A stretch of 64,000 bases of DNA from Undaria pinnatifida (lineage: Eukaryota; Sar; Phaeophyceae; Laminariales; Alariaceae): assembly GCA_012845835.1 (NCBI GenBank), contig JABAKD010000012.1, forward strand, positions 9,847,973 to 9,911,972, written 5' to 3'. Made by a program: the position numbers and the translations under genes. The notes below the pieces were generated by a model. It worked only from the letters and a program-made list of their open reading frames with translations. It was not told the DNA's origin and did no database searches. How positions within the stretch are numbered: the first letter of the stretch is position 1; each line of letters begins with the position of its first letter. Below, piece by piece: positions 36,176 to 48,100 of this stretch.

Positions 36176-38334
36176 GGCAGGCCGACCACCCTACCAATGA
36201 ACGCTTCCGGAACCAGGGACAGCGACTAAACACGTAGGAAGTGTGCACTCATCGGACAGATCAATCGTCTAGATCCTACATCTGTCGTTGTGATGTGTTG
36301 TGCAGGACCTGTGCCGTACAGAGTCAACCCAGGGTTAGTAGCCATGTGTTAGGTCATGCAGGCATTAAGGCTCACGTGCGCCAACATAACCCGTGGACCA
36401 TGCAGATCACGCAAAGGCCACGGATCTGTCTGCCGTGAGAGGCATGCGGCTAGATAATGAAATGAGGATCTGCTTTGTCCAATGTGTGAATCAGCGTTGT
36501 CTTACCTACCGTGTAGTCTGAGTGCGCTGCAGTGCTCGAGAGCACCGTTTAGCAAGCGATTTTAAGTGATACCTGGGACCAATTTGAGAGCCTTTTTTTT
36601 CTGGTAAGCGAAGGGGGGCACATTCAACGAAAATGGCGTAGAGCAAAATCAGCGTCGAACAATCATTCTGGGCTGTTTGTCACCTTGAGCGTTTGACGGT
36701 AGTCTTGAGCATTCCGGAGTGCGAGGAGTAGTCCTGCCGCGCGAGGGTCGTGCAGCTACTTGGCATTGTAGCTTGATCCCTAACTTTTATCGTCAATGGA
36801 CCCGTAGAGCCGCGGCTGCTGTATACTGGTTTTGTGACAGCTCACACTCCACGCACGCATACCTTGTACGTATAAAAACGCACGTAGATACACATACACA
36901 GAAGCACCGTCTGTGGCCATCACAAAGGAGAGAGATTACAACACGACTGCTGCTGTACCGTGACTGCCACAAATAGTACTGAGCCTGGAGGGCCATGTAC
37001 ACTGCAGTAGAACAGCAGCAGCAGCAGAGCGAAAACAGACATAATGTGGTTAACATGTGGGTTTCTATGGGCCCTGCGCGGCTCGGGGAAACAAGGCAGG
37101 CGGCAGTATGGTACCTGCTCTATGGGTTTTGCCCGGTGCGACTACCTCCCAGATGCAGCGCAGGGAGCCCAACAACAGCGCAAAAAATAGTAGCTAGGTG
37201 CCAATCTCCCAGGTAGACAGGCGGAGGAAGTCGTTTTGTCAAGCGAGGTGTGTTACAGGTTCAGCGCGAGCTGTACAATTGAAATCACAGGGCTAGGTGC
37301 AACAGATGCGTATGATGTGGTGTTCAAGAGATGTGCCGCTGCTGCTGTTGTAGCTCTGCTGCTGGGTGTATGTATAGCTGCGCCATAGCAGACAGCAGAG
37401 AGAGTAACACACAGTGGACTGATTTTGTCGCACAGTGGACGGGAGGGCGAAGCGTATAATAATATAAGATCGGAACGAGCTAATTTTTTTGTAAGAACAA
37501 GAACAATGTAGGGTTTTGCATGCACCCGATCGCCTCAGAGAGGCGGAACACAATCCTTTGACGAAAGGGCCATCTCAGCGACGTTGAATGCTCAGAGCAC
37601 GCCACGGAGCTCGGCCGGGTACACGCATCGTAATATACCCACGGCCCCTTTTTCTCGCCCTGCATCCGAAAGTGCAAGAGGAAGCCCTCGGCCGCCGAGG
37701 AACACCATGCCAATAAAAAAGGTGCAGATTGTACATATACATTACCCTATCCCATATACATAACCCTAACCCTAGCCCAAAACATCAATGCTTAGGGCTT
37801 GTCCTCTTTCTCGTACACAGTGTTCGCCAACCATAATTTTAGTAGCCAATAACTGCCAACCATAATTTTAGTAGCCAATAACTGCTAAGGTGTTCTGCTG
37901 TGAGGTATAGACCAATGTGTTTGCTCAGCACCCGGTGTACTGGTTTTAACCAACCTTTTGGGGTCGTGAGAGAGGAAAACGTGGCCACAAGAATGACGAT
38001 TTCGGCATCGTCCACTGCTTGCTTGGGAGCTGATTGGAGGTGATTCGCGTTGTAACCGATTTACCCTAATAGTACCACAATGTAAGAAGCTGTATTATTA
38101 ACTAATAGCCTGTTTGGGACTTGATAGGGCTTTTCCAATGCCGTATAACCTACGGTGCGGTGCGGTGGGGCGCGGTGCCGTCGGGTTAACTGCACCGAAT
38201 CGTTAGGAAAAACCGCACAAGTAAGAACCCTGGAGACATGTCGTAAAAGAGCGATGATGCTTGACGATTACGTCATGGGCAATACAAAGCAACCCGGGCC
38301 GATGGCGTAGGGTATCATAAACGGAGTACAGCAG

Positions 38335-38438
38335 TGTACCCAGTTTAAGACCACCCCGTAAAAATCCATTTTTGGTGGTCTTATTTTGTACCCAGTTTAA
38401 GACCACCCCGTAAAAATCCATTTTTGGTGGTCTTATTT
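38335..38438 (+). repeat. Tandem pair of hairpins, 52-bp unit
   Basis: Two copies, 38335-38386 and 38387-38438, identical except near the end. Each holds AAGACCACC...GGTGGTCTT around AAAAATCCATTTTT, a perfect stem-loop. Confidence 0.95.
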
Positions 38439-39005
38439 CTACCATGGTCTTATATTTTCCTACCGCAATATTGATCCTATACACTACGACTTCCGGCGAG
38501 TAGTTTTCTTTTCGTGACAAGCGAATTTTCCCGGTCTTATCTCCCGAGGAGCCTCAAACAGGATGGCCTTGAAATGAGTACACCACCACTGTATCCGAAC
38601 TGCTACACAAGGAGTTCCACGATACGCGCTGCATGATGCTACAATGTCCGGCGTGCGCACTCCACAACAGGCGGTTGAGAAGGACCACACCTGCCACTTT
38701 ATCGCTGCTACGCGTGGGCCCCAAGCGGGTTATGTGCATGCATGACAGGGACGCGGCGTAGTGGTATGTGGACGGCTGCGCGCGATGCCACGTGTACGGC
38801 AGCGCGCTTACACTACTAATTGGCGGTGGATCAGACAAAAAAAACGTTTTACAAAAAATAGTTTTTGGTCGCCATCTCTGGACCTTGACCCTTTTGGAGC
38901 TTCAGAGGGAGAAATTACCGAAAAATATTGACGATTACAGTACCTTCTCCGCACGAAAGCAAAGCGGGCTGCTGGCTTATTAATAAATAGGAGGGGGTTA
39001 ATTTT

Positions 39006-40904
39006 AGGGCAATGGTCAAACGGGGGTATTACCTCCTGAATTCTTGGTCAATCGGGGATATTGTCGGCCAAACCCGGCCGCGGGAGGCGCTCGCACGTGT
39101 CCCAGACGGCCCCCAAAGCAGTTCCGACGCGCTAGCGAGGTGCCCGTAGACCTTGCCGAGCACGCGCACCTTGTTTTTTTCTTCTTTTTTGAGCACGTTG
39201 TTGGGGCTAACGGGACCGCGACGCGCGCGGGGTCTTATGGATCCCCCCTTTTGACCACGTGTTGGGGGGGGGTATGCCCCCGCAAATCTACTAAATTCAT
39301 GTAGTACCCCCGCGTGACGATATTTTCACCCCACTTGGCCGAGATCGCATCCCTACTTGACCACGAACGGAAGCCCCAAAATCAGGTACAAACACATCTA
39401 CCTGGTGCACGTCACCGTGTACAACAGGCCGAACAGCCCAAAGGCCGGACAACCGGCAGCTGCTTGGTGGCGAGTAGTCGCGATCGATTTCTTCGGGAAG
39501 TAAGACACGAAGAACCCAAACGACAATATTTTATTTGAAATCAAATGTTTGGTTGCATCTATCATAAACATACAGATCTTCGCAAAATTGGAAGGAAGAA
39601 ACCAAACAAAAAACAAGAACAAAGAGCTCTGCTGCTGCTGTAAAAGGAGCCCCCCGCGAAGTTGCACGTACGTGCAATTTTTTTTTAGATTTGCACGTAG
39701 ATTCAATGGCGATTTTATCTCTGGCGGCTCTCTATGTGCAGGTCGGCACAAAACGACGGTTGCGCTGCCCAGACCAACCCGACCCCAGACCTGGCCCCAA
39801 CCCTATAACCATAACCCTAGGATTCCTAACCCAACCCTTTGGGGGGCTCGAGGTCTGCTCTCGAGTTCGGCAGGGGCAGTATTGAGTTTACGTGAATATG
39901 AACACCTTGCATGTACGTGCAATTAAACGCCTGGTGTGCAAAAGGGGGTTGGTCCTGGTACGTGCTACCAGGGGTGCTTGTAGTTGTGGTTGATTTGTTG
40001 GGGCTATTTCTTCTTTTGTTTTCGGTTGTTTCTTGTCTCACGTAATACGTAGTATATACTGGGTACATGATGGGAACGCCACGCCCCGACTACAAACGTA
40101 CGATTTCAAACTACCTGGTACATCGTTCTGTTGTACTACCGGCCTTAGTTCATGTTTCAAGTGTCCGTCCGTGGTGCTAGCTGCTGCCGTGTGCCTGTTT
40201 GTTGCTGTCCGCTCGCTGCTGGAGTTTGAAAGCGGTGTCTCCATTGCTCTCCTTTTCGTAGCACCCACCACCAACCCCCTTTGACAGCAGCAGCAGTGGT
40301 GTTTGTTCTTGTTTCTTGCTTGGTTTCTTCCTTCCAATTTTGCAAAGATTTGTATGTTTATGATAGATGCAACCAAGCATTTGATTTCAAATCAAATATT
40401 GCTGTTGGGGTTCTTGGTGTATAACTCCCCGAAGAAATCGATCGCGACTACTCGCAACTGCCGGTCGTTCGGCCCTTGGGCGGTTAGGCCTGTTGTACAC
40501 GGTGACGTGTAGATGTGTTTGTACATGATTTTGGGGCTTCCGTTAGTGGTCAAGTAGGGGTACGATTTCGGTCAAGTGGGGTGAAAGTATAGTGACGCGG
40601 GGGTACTACACGAATTTAGTAGATTTGCGGGGGCATACCCCCCCCAACACGTGGTCAAAAGGGGGGATCCGCAAGACCCCGCGCGCGCCGAGGTCCCGTT
40701 AGCCCCAACAACGTGCTCAAAAAAGAAAAAAAAGGTGCGCGTGCTCGGCAAGGTCTGCGGGCACCTTGCTAGCCCGTCAGAACTGCTTTTGGGGCCGTCT
40801 GGGGCACGTCCGAGCGCCTCCCGCGGTCGGGTTTGGCCTATATCCCCGATTGACCAAGATTGATAAAGAATTCAGGGGGTATACTCCGGTTTGACCATTG
40901 CCCT
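39006..40904. mobile_element. Foldback element with about 650-bp terminal inverted repeats
   Basis: The left arm (39006-39655) is the diverged reverse complement of the right arm (40270-40904), leaving a loop of about 0.6 kb. Ends read AGGGCAATGGTCAAAC and GTTTGACCATTGCCCT. Both arms, read inwards, encode the same short open frame starting MVASIINIQIFAKLEGRNQ. No transposase domain was seen, so it looks non-autonomous, of the foldback or long-TIR DNA transposon kind. Target-site duplication could not be settled. Confidence 0.85.
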
Positions 40905-41160
40905 TCATTTTGCGTTCCGATGTACTTGTCCAATAGTAGCAATCAATCCAAGGAGTTGCACGGCACGCGCGCGGCATTACAATACTGCTCACCTTGCTGA
41001 CCCCCGATTGACCAAGAATTCAGAGGGTATACCCCCGTTTTTGACCATTTCCCTTAATTTCACGTTCCGATGTACTTGTCCGATAGTATCAATCAATCCA
41101 AGGAGTTGGACGGCACGCGCGCGGCATTATAGTACTGCTCATCTTGCTGCGCGCTAACAC
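40890..41160 (+). repeat. Tandem 150-bp repeat carrying the foldback terminus
   Basis: CGTTCCGATGTACTTGTCC, ATCAATCCAAGGAGTTG and GGCACGCGCGCGGCATTA occur at 40913 and again at 41063 onward. The element's terminal bases (GACCAAGAATTCAG, TTTGACCATT-CCCTT) are part of the unit, so the duplication took place after, or during, insertion. Confidence 0.85.
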
Positions 41161-42510
41161 GAAAACGGTTGATAAGGCCGCACGCGTCTCGATCGTTTCG
41201 ATCGTTTCGATGGGTTCTTTTGGGTCCGCTTTACAACTGGGAACACGTTTTGGGGGGAAATTACTTGGAATTAGTGTAGGAAGCAGTTTTGGGGCTCTGA
41301 AGTGGTTACGGTGGGTTTAACGCTTTTCCAAATCTTAAAATGATCCTATTTATATTTCTCAAGTGCTTTGTCCCCATAATGGGAGTGAACTGCTGAAAAT
41401 GTTGAAAAAGGGTTGTTATTTTCAAACTGGGTGTTGCGCATTATGTACCTCGCTGGAAACCCCGGATGCCTCCCAGGTATCACATGCTGTTTTTGGTTTT
41501 TGGTTTGGTGGTGGGGGTGGGGAGGTGTCAGGGTCAACCCTTTTATAACTGCGAAACGCTTACTCTAATTCCGAGAAGTGTTGCCCCCCAAAAGGTCGGG
41601 GCCGTCCTTGAGGTGCTAGCGTTAGGTGCTGGGTTGTCGGGCTGGCTTTGTATCGTGGAGAGTATTTTACATGTACCCTGGTACGGCGATAATCCACGGC
41701 GACAAACCCACAAAACTCGCGCTACGCAGACATATATAGAAGAGTTGTACTTGATCAAAGGGATACTATATATTTTTGTCGTCACCCCCCCCCTGTAATT
41801 TGTGAAGCGGTGTACCAGGTATGGTATTAATTGCAGACACGAACTGAACAGCATGCAGGCTGATAACACCTTGGAGGGTGTTTGGGGTATCCGGAATAAT
41901 ATATTAATACCCGGTTCTGCGCCAGGTACATGGTGTGCAATCACATTTGCCCTGTTTTTGCGTTTGCAAGGTTTTCCACCGTAAGTTGGCGGGAAGCGTG
42001 CATCGGGAGGGTGGGGGTGATGGAAATATCCACGTCTCACCTCGCAAGCACCAACCCGTCCGATTCGTTTCGTTTCGCTGGGGTAGGACTCCCCGAACGC
42101 CTCGGTTTGTCGTCGCGATCAACGCCTACATCGAAGCAAGCGTTAGGTTTGTTTTTCTCTCTTTTTCATTGCCCGTGACCACATAATGATTTACCCCTCT
42201 AGGATGACCCAGGACGGGCATTGGATGTGCTGATGACGTTGGGTACAAACAGCGGTTGAATGTGGCAACACCATTAGACTACTGCTGCATATGGCTGTGC
42301 ACCGGAGCGATTGGATTTTTGGTCGATTTTCGGGCGAAGCCGACTGGTCTCATGGTTAATTTTTAATCAATCGGCTCGCGTGAAGTACGAGGGAAATCAC
42401 GAGCTGCGAGCTACTCGAGCAGGGCGGACCGAAGCAACCCCCAATCACCCCTGACTGATGATGGGGCCATGCTGTTAGCCGGTGAATGGGAAATTCGAAG
42501 TATAGTATGT

Positions 42511-42593
42511 CGGTGCTCCGTCTCGAACAGGGTGCGTGGTCAATGGTCAAATGACTGAGGCAAGCAACAAATGAGCCCCCCCCCCCCCCCCCC
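42511..42593 (+). mobile_element. LINE 3' tail fragment with poly(C)
   Basis: CGGTGCTCCGTCTCGAACAG, GGTCAATGGTCAAATGACTG, GGCAAGCAACAAATGAG, then an unbroken run of about 17 C. It abuts the next LINE copy directly. Confidence 0.85.
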
Positions 42594-43995
42594 TATTGAC
42601 CAAAACGAATGCAAATGAAGTAATAGGGAAGAAGTTGATGATATGCAACAAGGCAGTAAAATGGTGACATGAGGAAGTAAAAGAGGCTGCAAGAGTAAGA
42701 AGAGGGGCACAGACGAGGTATCCAGCATGTAAAACTGCGGAAGGATGGAAGGAGTATGCCATAGCTATTAATAGGAAGAACGGGAAAGATGGTAGAGAAG
42801 AAGGGGATATGGATAGACGTGTTAGTAATCAACAAAACCAACCAAGACTTTGATGGCAGCATGAAGCGGATTTGCGTAGGGATAAAACGGAGACGGGGCC
42901 AACAAGCACGAGAACCAGACACGGGAATATCCACATTAAGAGCACATAACGGTGAAGTGGTTTGTAGTTCGAATAGGGAAGGGATCACTAGTAGAGTATC
43001 GCCGCAAGCTAAGAACGCCCACAACCAACGGAAGCTTCAACGCAGAATTCGAGAAGGAAAGCAACGCGTGGGCGGAGTCGAACGTAGATGCATCAGCAAG
43101 GAAGACGGTGGCTCAGAAGGATTGCGGAGAGACATCACGAGGGAAGTGAAAAGATGCACAGCTACACTTGAACCAGTAGAACGGCAGCAGGGACAGACCA
43201 AATAGCGAATTAATTTATGAAATACAGAGGAGAAGGAATGCTTACCATGATGGTTTCGTTGTGTTGTTGGATTTAGAAACACGAGTACGCACCGAAAAGA
43301 GGTGGAGATATGGAGGAGTGGTGAACTTATTCAAGAAACAAGACAAAGGTGACACGGGGAACTACAAAGGCATAACGCTACTAAGCACCGTAGGAACAAG
43401 GTTTTAAGATTTTGATCGATAGAATGGGAACAATGATGGAGAATGGAAGACATAATAGGCGAAGGACAAGCAGGGTTTCGGCCAAACTGTAGCTGCGAAG
43501 ACCATGTGAACGCGTTAGGTAATACTCCGTATCATTCAAGGTAGGAAGGACGTGGGGCTAACAACATACTGGTACTGTTTCGTTCTAGATGTTCAAAAGT
43601 CCTCTGACACAGTATAGCGACACGGGCCGTGGAAAACGTTGTGGAAGCTCGGGATCAGAGGAAAGGTGTGGAGACTGATGAAACATATGACGGAATTGAA
43701 TGTGTTAAAGGAAGAGATAGATTTTTTACGAATGTGGCATGGAGAAGTTTGGTACATTAGATAGGGAGTAGCGAGCAAACAATCGTTATCCTCGGAGACA
43801 GATGGTGGCCACAGACAGCCAAAGAGGAGGGAGATAAGGTGAACTTTTTTTTTCATGTGATTTGTGGAAGAACCGTACTGAGCGCCCAAAGACTGGAGGT
43901 GTTTATTAGGAGTAGGAACGGTGCTCCGTCTCGAAAGGGATGCGGTCAATGGCCAAACGACTAAGGCAAGCAGCAACTGAAATGACCCCCCCCCC
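42594..43995 (+). mobile_element. Decayed non-LTR retrotransposon (LINE), reverse transcriptase remnant
   Basis: Translation across frameshifts and stops gives hallmark reverse-transcriptase strings: a linker segment near 42,930-43,150, then VVNLFKKQDKGDTGNYKGIT at about 43,320-43,385 (family K-G-D-NY-R-I), GEGQAGFRPN near 43,465 and LDVQKSSDTV near 43,587 (family FLD-KA-D-V), followed by LWKLGIRGKVWRLM. The central catalytic part (FADD region) is missing, so the copy is internally deleted. The 3' end encodes a WWPQTAKEEGDK string and ends GGTGCTCCGTCTCG...GGCAAGCAGCAACTG then a C run. It cannot be functional. Confidence 0.9.
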
Positions 43996-44005
43996 CTCCC
44001 AAACA

Positions 44006-44263
44006 AAAGTGACTCATTGGCGCTATCATCCACAGGCAAGAAAGTAGGCACAAGGTGCCGAAGTCCGTCTTACGATCGGTTCTTGGAAGGATGCAGTTCA
44101 CCTTTCATGCGACTCGTCGAACACCTCACGGCGCTTCGCGCTTGGTGCGAGCAATGTCTGGCTGGTTGGTGAAAAGCCAACGTGCTCCGTCCCGGCATAG
44201 TGGGGATGCGAGGGTCCATGGTCATACGACTGTGGCCATGCACAAACTGAGTGAACGCCCCCC
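44006..44263 (+). mobile_element. SINE-like poly(C)-tailed element
   Basis: Inserted immediately after the LINE's C-rich tail. It reads GACTCATTGGCGCTATCATC, AAGAAAGTAGGCACAAGGTG, ATGCGACTCGTCGAACACC, TGGCTGGTTGGTGAAAAGCC, GGGATGCGAGGGTCCATGG, CACAAACTGAGTGAACGCC, then C. Confidence 0.9.
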
Positions 44264-45162
44264 GCCCCTCGCCCCCGTTGACTGGTGAGGGGGCCAATAC
44301 AGCCGATGAAAGGCGTTATGGACTCTTATCGGCGAAAAGATTGTCTCCATTTCGCGAATCCGATGTTTTTTTAATCGTACAATCGAATCGGATGAATCTG
44401 GTGCGATTCGCAGGCCTCCTGCCACTACAGGATTTGAAACCTACTGCGAAAAGGTCCCCGTCTATCTCCAAGTTGTTAGTCAGCCCTCGGAGAGTTCAGA
44501 TGGAAATAGGTTGAAATTTCTGGTGATGATGTAATAGACCACACGAAACAGCCCGGGCTCTTGGGGTAGGGGGTGTGACCGAATTGCGGTTAGTGAGCTG
44601 AAAGACATGCGTGGAGTATGGTGATATTCGTTCTGCTTCAACGTCTTCCTAGACGCTTGACAAGATTCCAATCGTCGTTGTTTTGGTCGTTGTTCATGTG
44701 TTGTTGCTTCTGCTGCCGCTCCTGCTGCTGCCGCCGCTGGTGCTGCTGCCGCCGACGCCGCCGCTGCTGCTGCAGATGTGCACAGCAGTGCTGACGTCGT
44801 CTATCCGTGTGCGAAGCGCCTGCCTCGTTGGCTGCTATATAGGATTATACACAACGATGGTCTTGTCTGCTGCGATTGTGCATGCGGCGTTGGTGTTTCG
44901 TAATTTACTGCTTTGTGGTAGCATCTTCGGGCGTCACCTACATACCGCTGGTGTCCTCATTCGTTGGCGTATGATTTCATCCCACTATGAACGGAAAGAG
45001 AAACACCGCCTCCATCACAATAGCCCCCCCCCCCCCCCCCCCGCGCCTAATCGCTCCCTCCCCCCCCCTTCCCCCCCCTCCCCTCCCCCTCCCCCCCCCC
45101 CCCCCCCCCTAACCACCCGCAACACCTCAACACCCACCCCCACCGCTATTTCTGTGGCTCAG
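44264..45162. promoter_or_regulatory. Upstream region of the ARL1-like gene, probable 5'-UTR intron end
   Basis: C-rich homopolymer runs (45,023-45,040; 45,060-45,110), then CTAACCACCC and TTTCTGTGGCTCAG directly before the ATG at 45,163. This looks like a branch point, pyrimidine tract and 3' splice site, so the start codon probably begins the second exon, with a leader exon upstream that I could not locate. Confidence 0.45.
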
Positions 45163-48100
45163 ATGGGCATCGTGTTGAGCCGAGTTTTTCAGGCCCTGTT
45201 CGGGTCTAAGGAAGTTCGCATTCTTATATTAGGTCTGGATAATGCGGGAAAGACCACTATTCTCTACCGCTTGCAGAATGAAGCGGACGACAACATCCAA
45301 ACGATACCCACGATCGGATTCAATGTCGAGACCTTGCAGTACAAGAACATCAAGTTTCAGGTAGGTGGCTGCGCCGTTTGTTGGTTGTAGTCTGTATGAT
45401 AGAGGGGGGCTGCTTAGGTTTTGGTTTTTGGTTGAGTTGGGTTTGGTCGGGTTGGGCTCGATAGGTTTGGTTTGGTTTGGACTGGTTTGGTTTTGGTTGG
45501 GTTGGGTTGGGTTGGGTTGGGTTGGGTTGGGTTGGGTTGGGTTGGGTTGGGCTGGGTTGGGTTGGGGTGGGGTGGGGTGGTGAAGCTGCAGCCACGATGT
45601 ACGACGTATGCGTACCTTATAGAATGAAGCGCATGACGATATCTGCACAATACCTACAATCGGATTCAATATCAAGACTTGTACAAGCACATCAAGTTTC
45701 AGGTGCGCTAGTGTAGTGTGGTGTAGTGGTTAATGTTTTAGTTTTGGTTTTGGCTTTGGTTTTGGTTGGTTGGATCGGGTTGGTCAAGCTGCAGCCACGT
45801 GGTAGATACTTGTAACGTGTCTGGGGCTTGTAGAATGAACCGGACGACAATGTTCCGACAATACGTACAATCGGATTCAATGTCGAGACCATGCAATACG
45901 AGGACATCAAGGTTTGGGTGCGCGCCGTTGTCTGTGAGTGTGGGGGGTGTGGTTTGGTTGGGTTTGGTTGGTGCTGGTCTTGGTTATATTTGTTTTATTT
46001 TTGTTTGGGTTGCCTGAACAGCTCGCTGCTCTCTCCATTATGTTTCCGTACCGTCCCATCCCGTCCCGTCCCGTACGCAACCTCACCCCACCGCACCGCA
46101 CCGATTATTTTCGGTGACGACTGTCCAATCACGGGCTTGGGCAGGTGTGGGATCTGGGCGGCCAAACGAGCATCCGGCCGTACTGGCGGTGCTACTACCC
46201 CAACACCGACGCCATCGTCTTCGTCGTAGACAGCTCAGACCGAGAGCGAATGAGTATCGCCAAGCAGGAGCTCATGGCCATGTTAGAGGTGAGAGGGTGG
46301 GTGGGTGGGGTGGGGGGATCGGGGGGTGGGTGGGTGGCTGAGTGGGGTGGGGGGGTAGGGAGGTGAATGAATTGGTGGGCGGATCGATTGAGCATCGCCA
46401 AGCAGGAGCTCGTAGCCAGGTTGGAGGTGGGTGGATGGTTTGGGAGGTGGAGGGTTGGGGTGAGTGGGTGCGGGGGTGCGGGGATTGGAGACTGGGTGGG
46501 TGAGTGGAGGGGGGGCGGGGGAGTGAAGAATGGGTGCGTGGGTGGGTGGGTGGAGTGGTGGTCGGGCCGATGGACCATCGCGAAGCAGGAGCTCATAGCC
46601 ATGTTAGATGCAGGTGAGTGGTGGCGGGGGACGGAGGGTTGGGCTGGTGGCGGGCTTGGGAGGGGGGGCGGGCGTCACGGCGGCAGGGCGGGTGGAGGGT
46701 GGTGCAAGGGTGGTGGGGGGAGGGAGGTTGCTGGGGGCAACGCAAACGGAAGGGTTGGGAGGCAACGCGGCGGGAGTGGCTACGGGGAGGAAGTGTGGAA
46801 GGGTAGATCTGGCAATATTTTGGATATCCCTGCGTTTATGTGTGAGTGTGGTATATTTGGGTGTTGCTTAGTGTGTGTTTAAGTGTATATATGTGTGTGA
46901 GCGTGCGTGAATGCGCTTGTGTCAGCGAGTGTGTTCGTGTTTGAGTGGGAGCATGTGTGGTACTCGTAGTGCATACTTGTGTATTTCGTATATCATGCGT
47001 GTGCTTTCGTCATGTGGGTGCCTGCCTGTGTCCGTCTTCCGTGTCGGGTGGCGTTTTCTGTGTGCGCGAAGTATATGCGTATATGTGTGTATTTTCCCAA
47101 AATGCTCCGAGTATAACCCCCCCCCACCCCACGTCTGCCGCCCCTGCTGTCGCCGCTGCTGCTACCGGTATCAATGGTGACGACGATCTGTCTTGACCAG
47201 GAGGAGGAATTGAAGGACGCAATATTGCTGGTGTTCGCCAACAAGCAGGACCAGCCGGGGTCCCTCACCTCTACAGAGGTAAGGCCCGTTTTTAGCCACA
47301 CGGTGATAACTGGCAAAACACCCTCCGAAATTTGCTCCGGGTCTTGCAAATGGCAAATACTCTTATTAAGAACTAACAGCAAATGAATAGTGTCATTGTT
47401 TTACCAACGAAGGGACTAGGGTAAGTCATTAAACCAAAATCGCCCACACATGGATATTTTTGGCCCGTCTAAATTCCCGTGTTATGGAAATTTGGCGTTT
47501 TTTGTTTGCTTTTGTGTGTCGTTAATAGCTGGTCTAATTATTGAAAACGTGCACAAAATGCAACAATCCTTAGGCGCGGGGAGGACGAACAGGAGGTCAC
47601 TATGTACGCTATCTGTACCGTTAACTCTCATGCAAGCAATATTTCTTCGCCCCACTTCGCATCGCTTTGCACTGCGCCTTCTATTTTCTTTTGTGGTCAG
47701 GTTTCGGAGGCGCTTGGGCTGCCAGACATCCGCAGCCGGCAATGGTCGATCCAGGAGGCGTCGGCTCTGAAGGGGAAGGGGCTTTTCGAGGGGTTTGATT
47801 GGTGAGCCTCCCCCTCCATGATCGGTGAAAACCAGGTGTTTTCCATGCCGGAATCGTAGGGATGCGAGGGTCAATGGTGTTGAGACCACGAGCATGCATG
47901 ATATGAGTACACCTTCCCCCTCTCCACCGCTTTTTTACTCGCCACGTCTTCGACCTCGGCCTCCTCCTCCTCCTGATAGTCCCGGACGTGTTATTTTTAT
48001 TGATCGAAGGAAGTTGCGTTAGCGTTAGCACTTAGCGTGCGCGTTTAGCGTTGGCGGTTAGCGTTGGCGTTTAGCGTTGGCATTGGTGTCAACGGTGGCG

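Larger units (their letters stand above)
31291..38334. other. Repeat-rich spacer; no gene supported
   Basis: No exon chain on either strand. Contents include decayed direct repeats near 32,305-32,385 and 32,518-32,610, a CATGGCCGTGTTGTCC minisatellite at 33,118-33,225, a hairpin GGGACTTTTG/CAAAAGTCCC at 33,789-33,821, about 220-bp diverged tandem units at 33,905-34,310 (GGGTTCCGAATGC twice), 55-bp tandem units at 36,066-36,175 and a telomere-like CCCTAACCCTAG at 37,764. A 186-codon open frame at 33,186-33,746 overlaps these repeats and is not believed. Confidence 0.5.

Noticed and set aside
24805-37775. Telomere-like CCCTAA pieces at about 24,810 and 37,764
   Set aside because: Only two or three hexamers each; too short to call an interstitial telomere.
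44683-45162. N-terminal extension of the ARL1-like protein by 160 residues
   Set aside because: Leu/Pro-rich translation of microsatellite and C runs; the family begins with the myristoylated MG at 45163.
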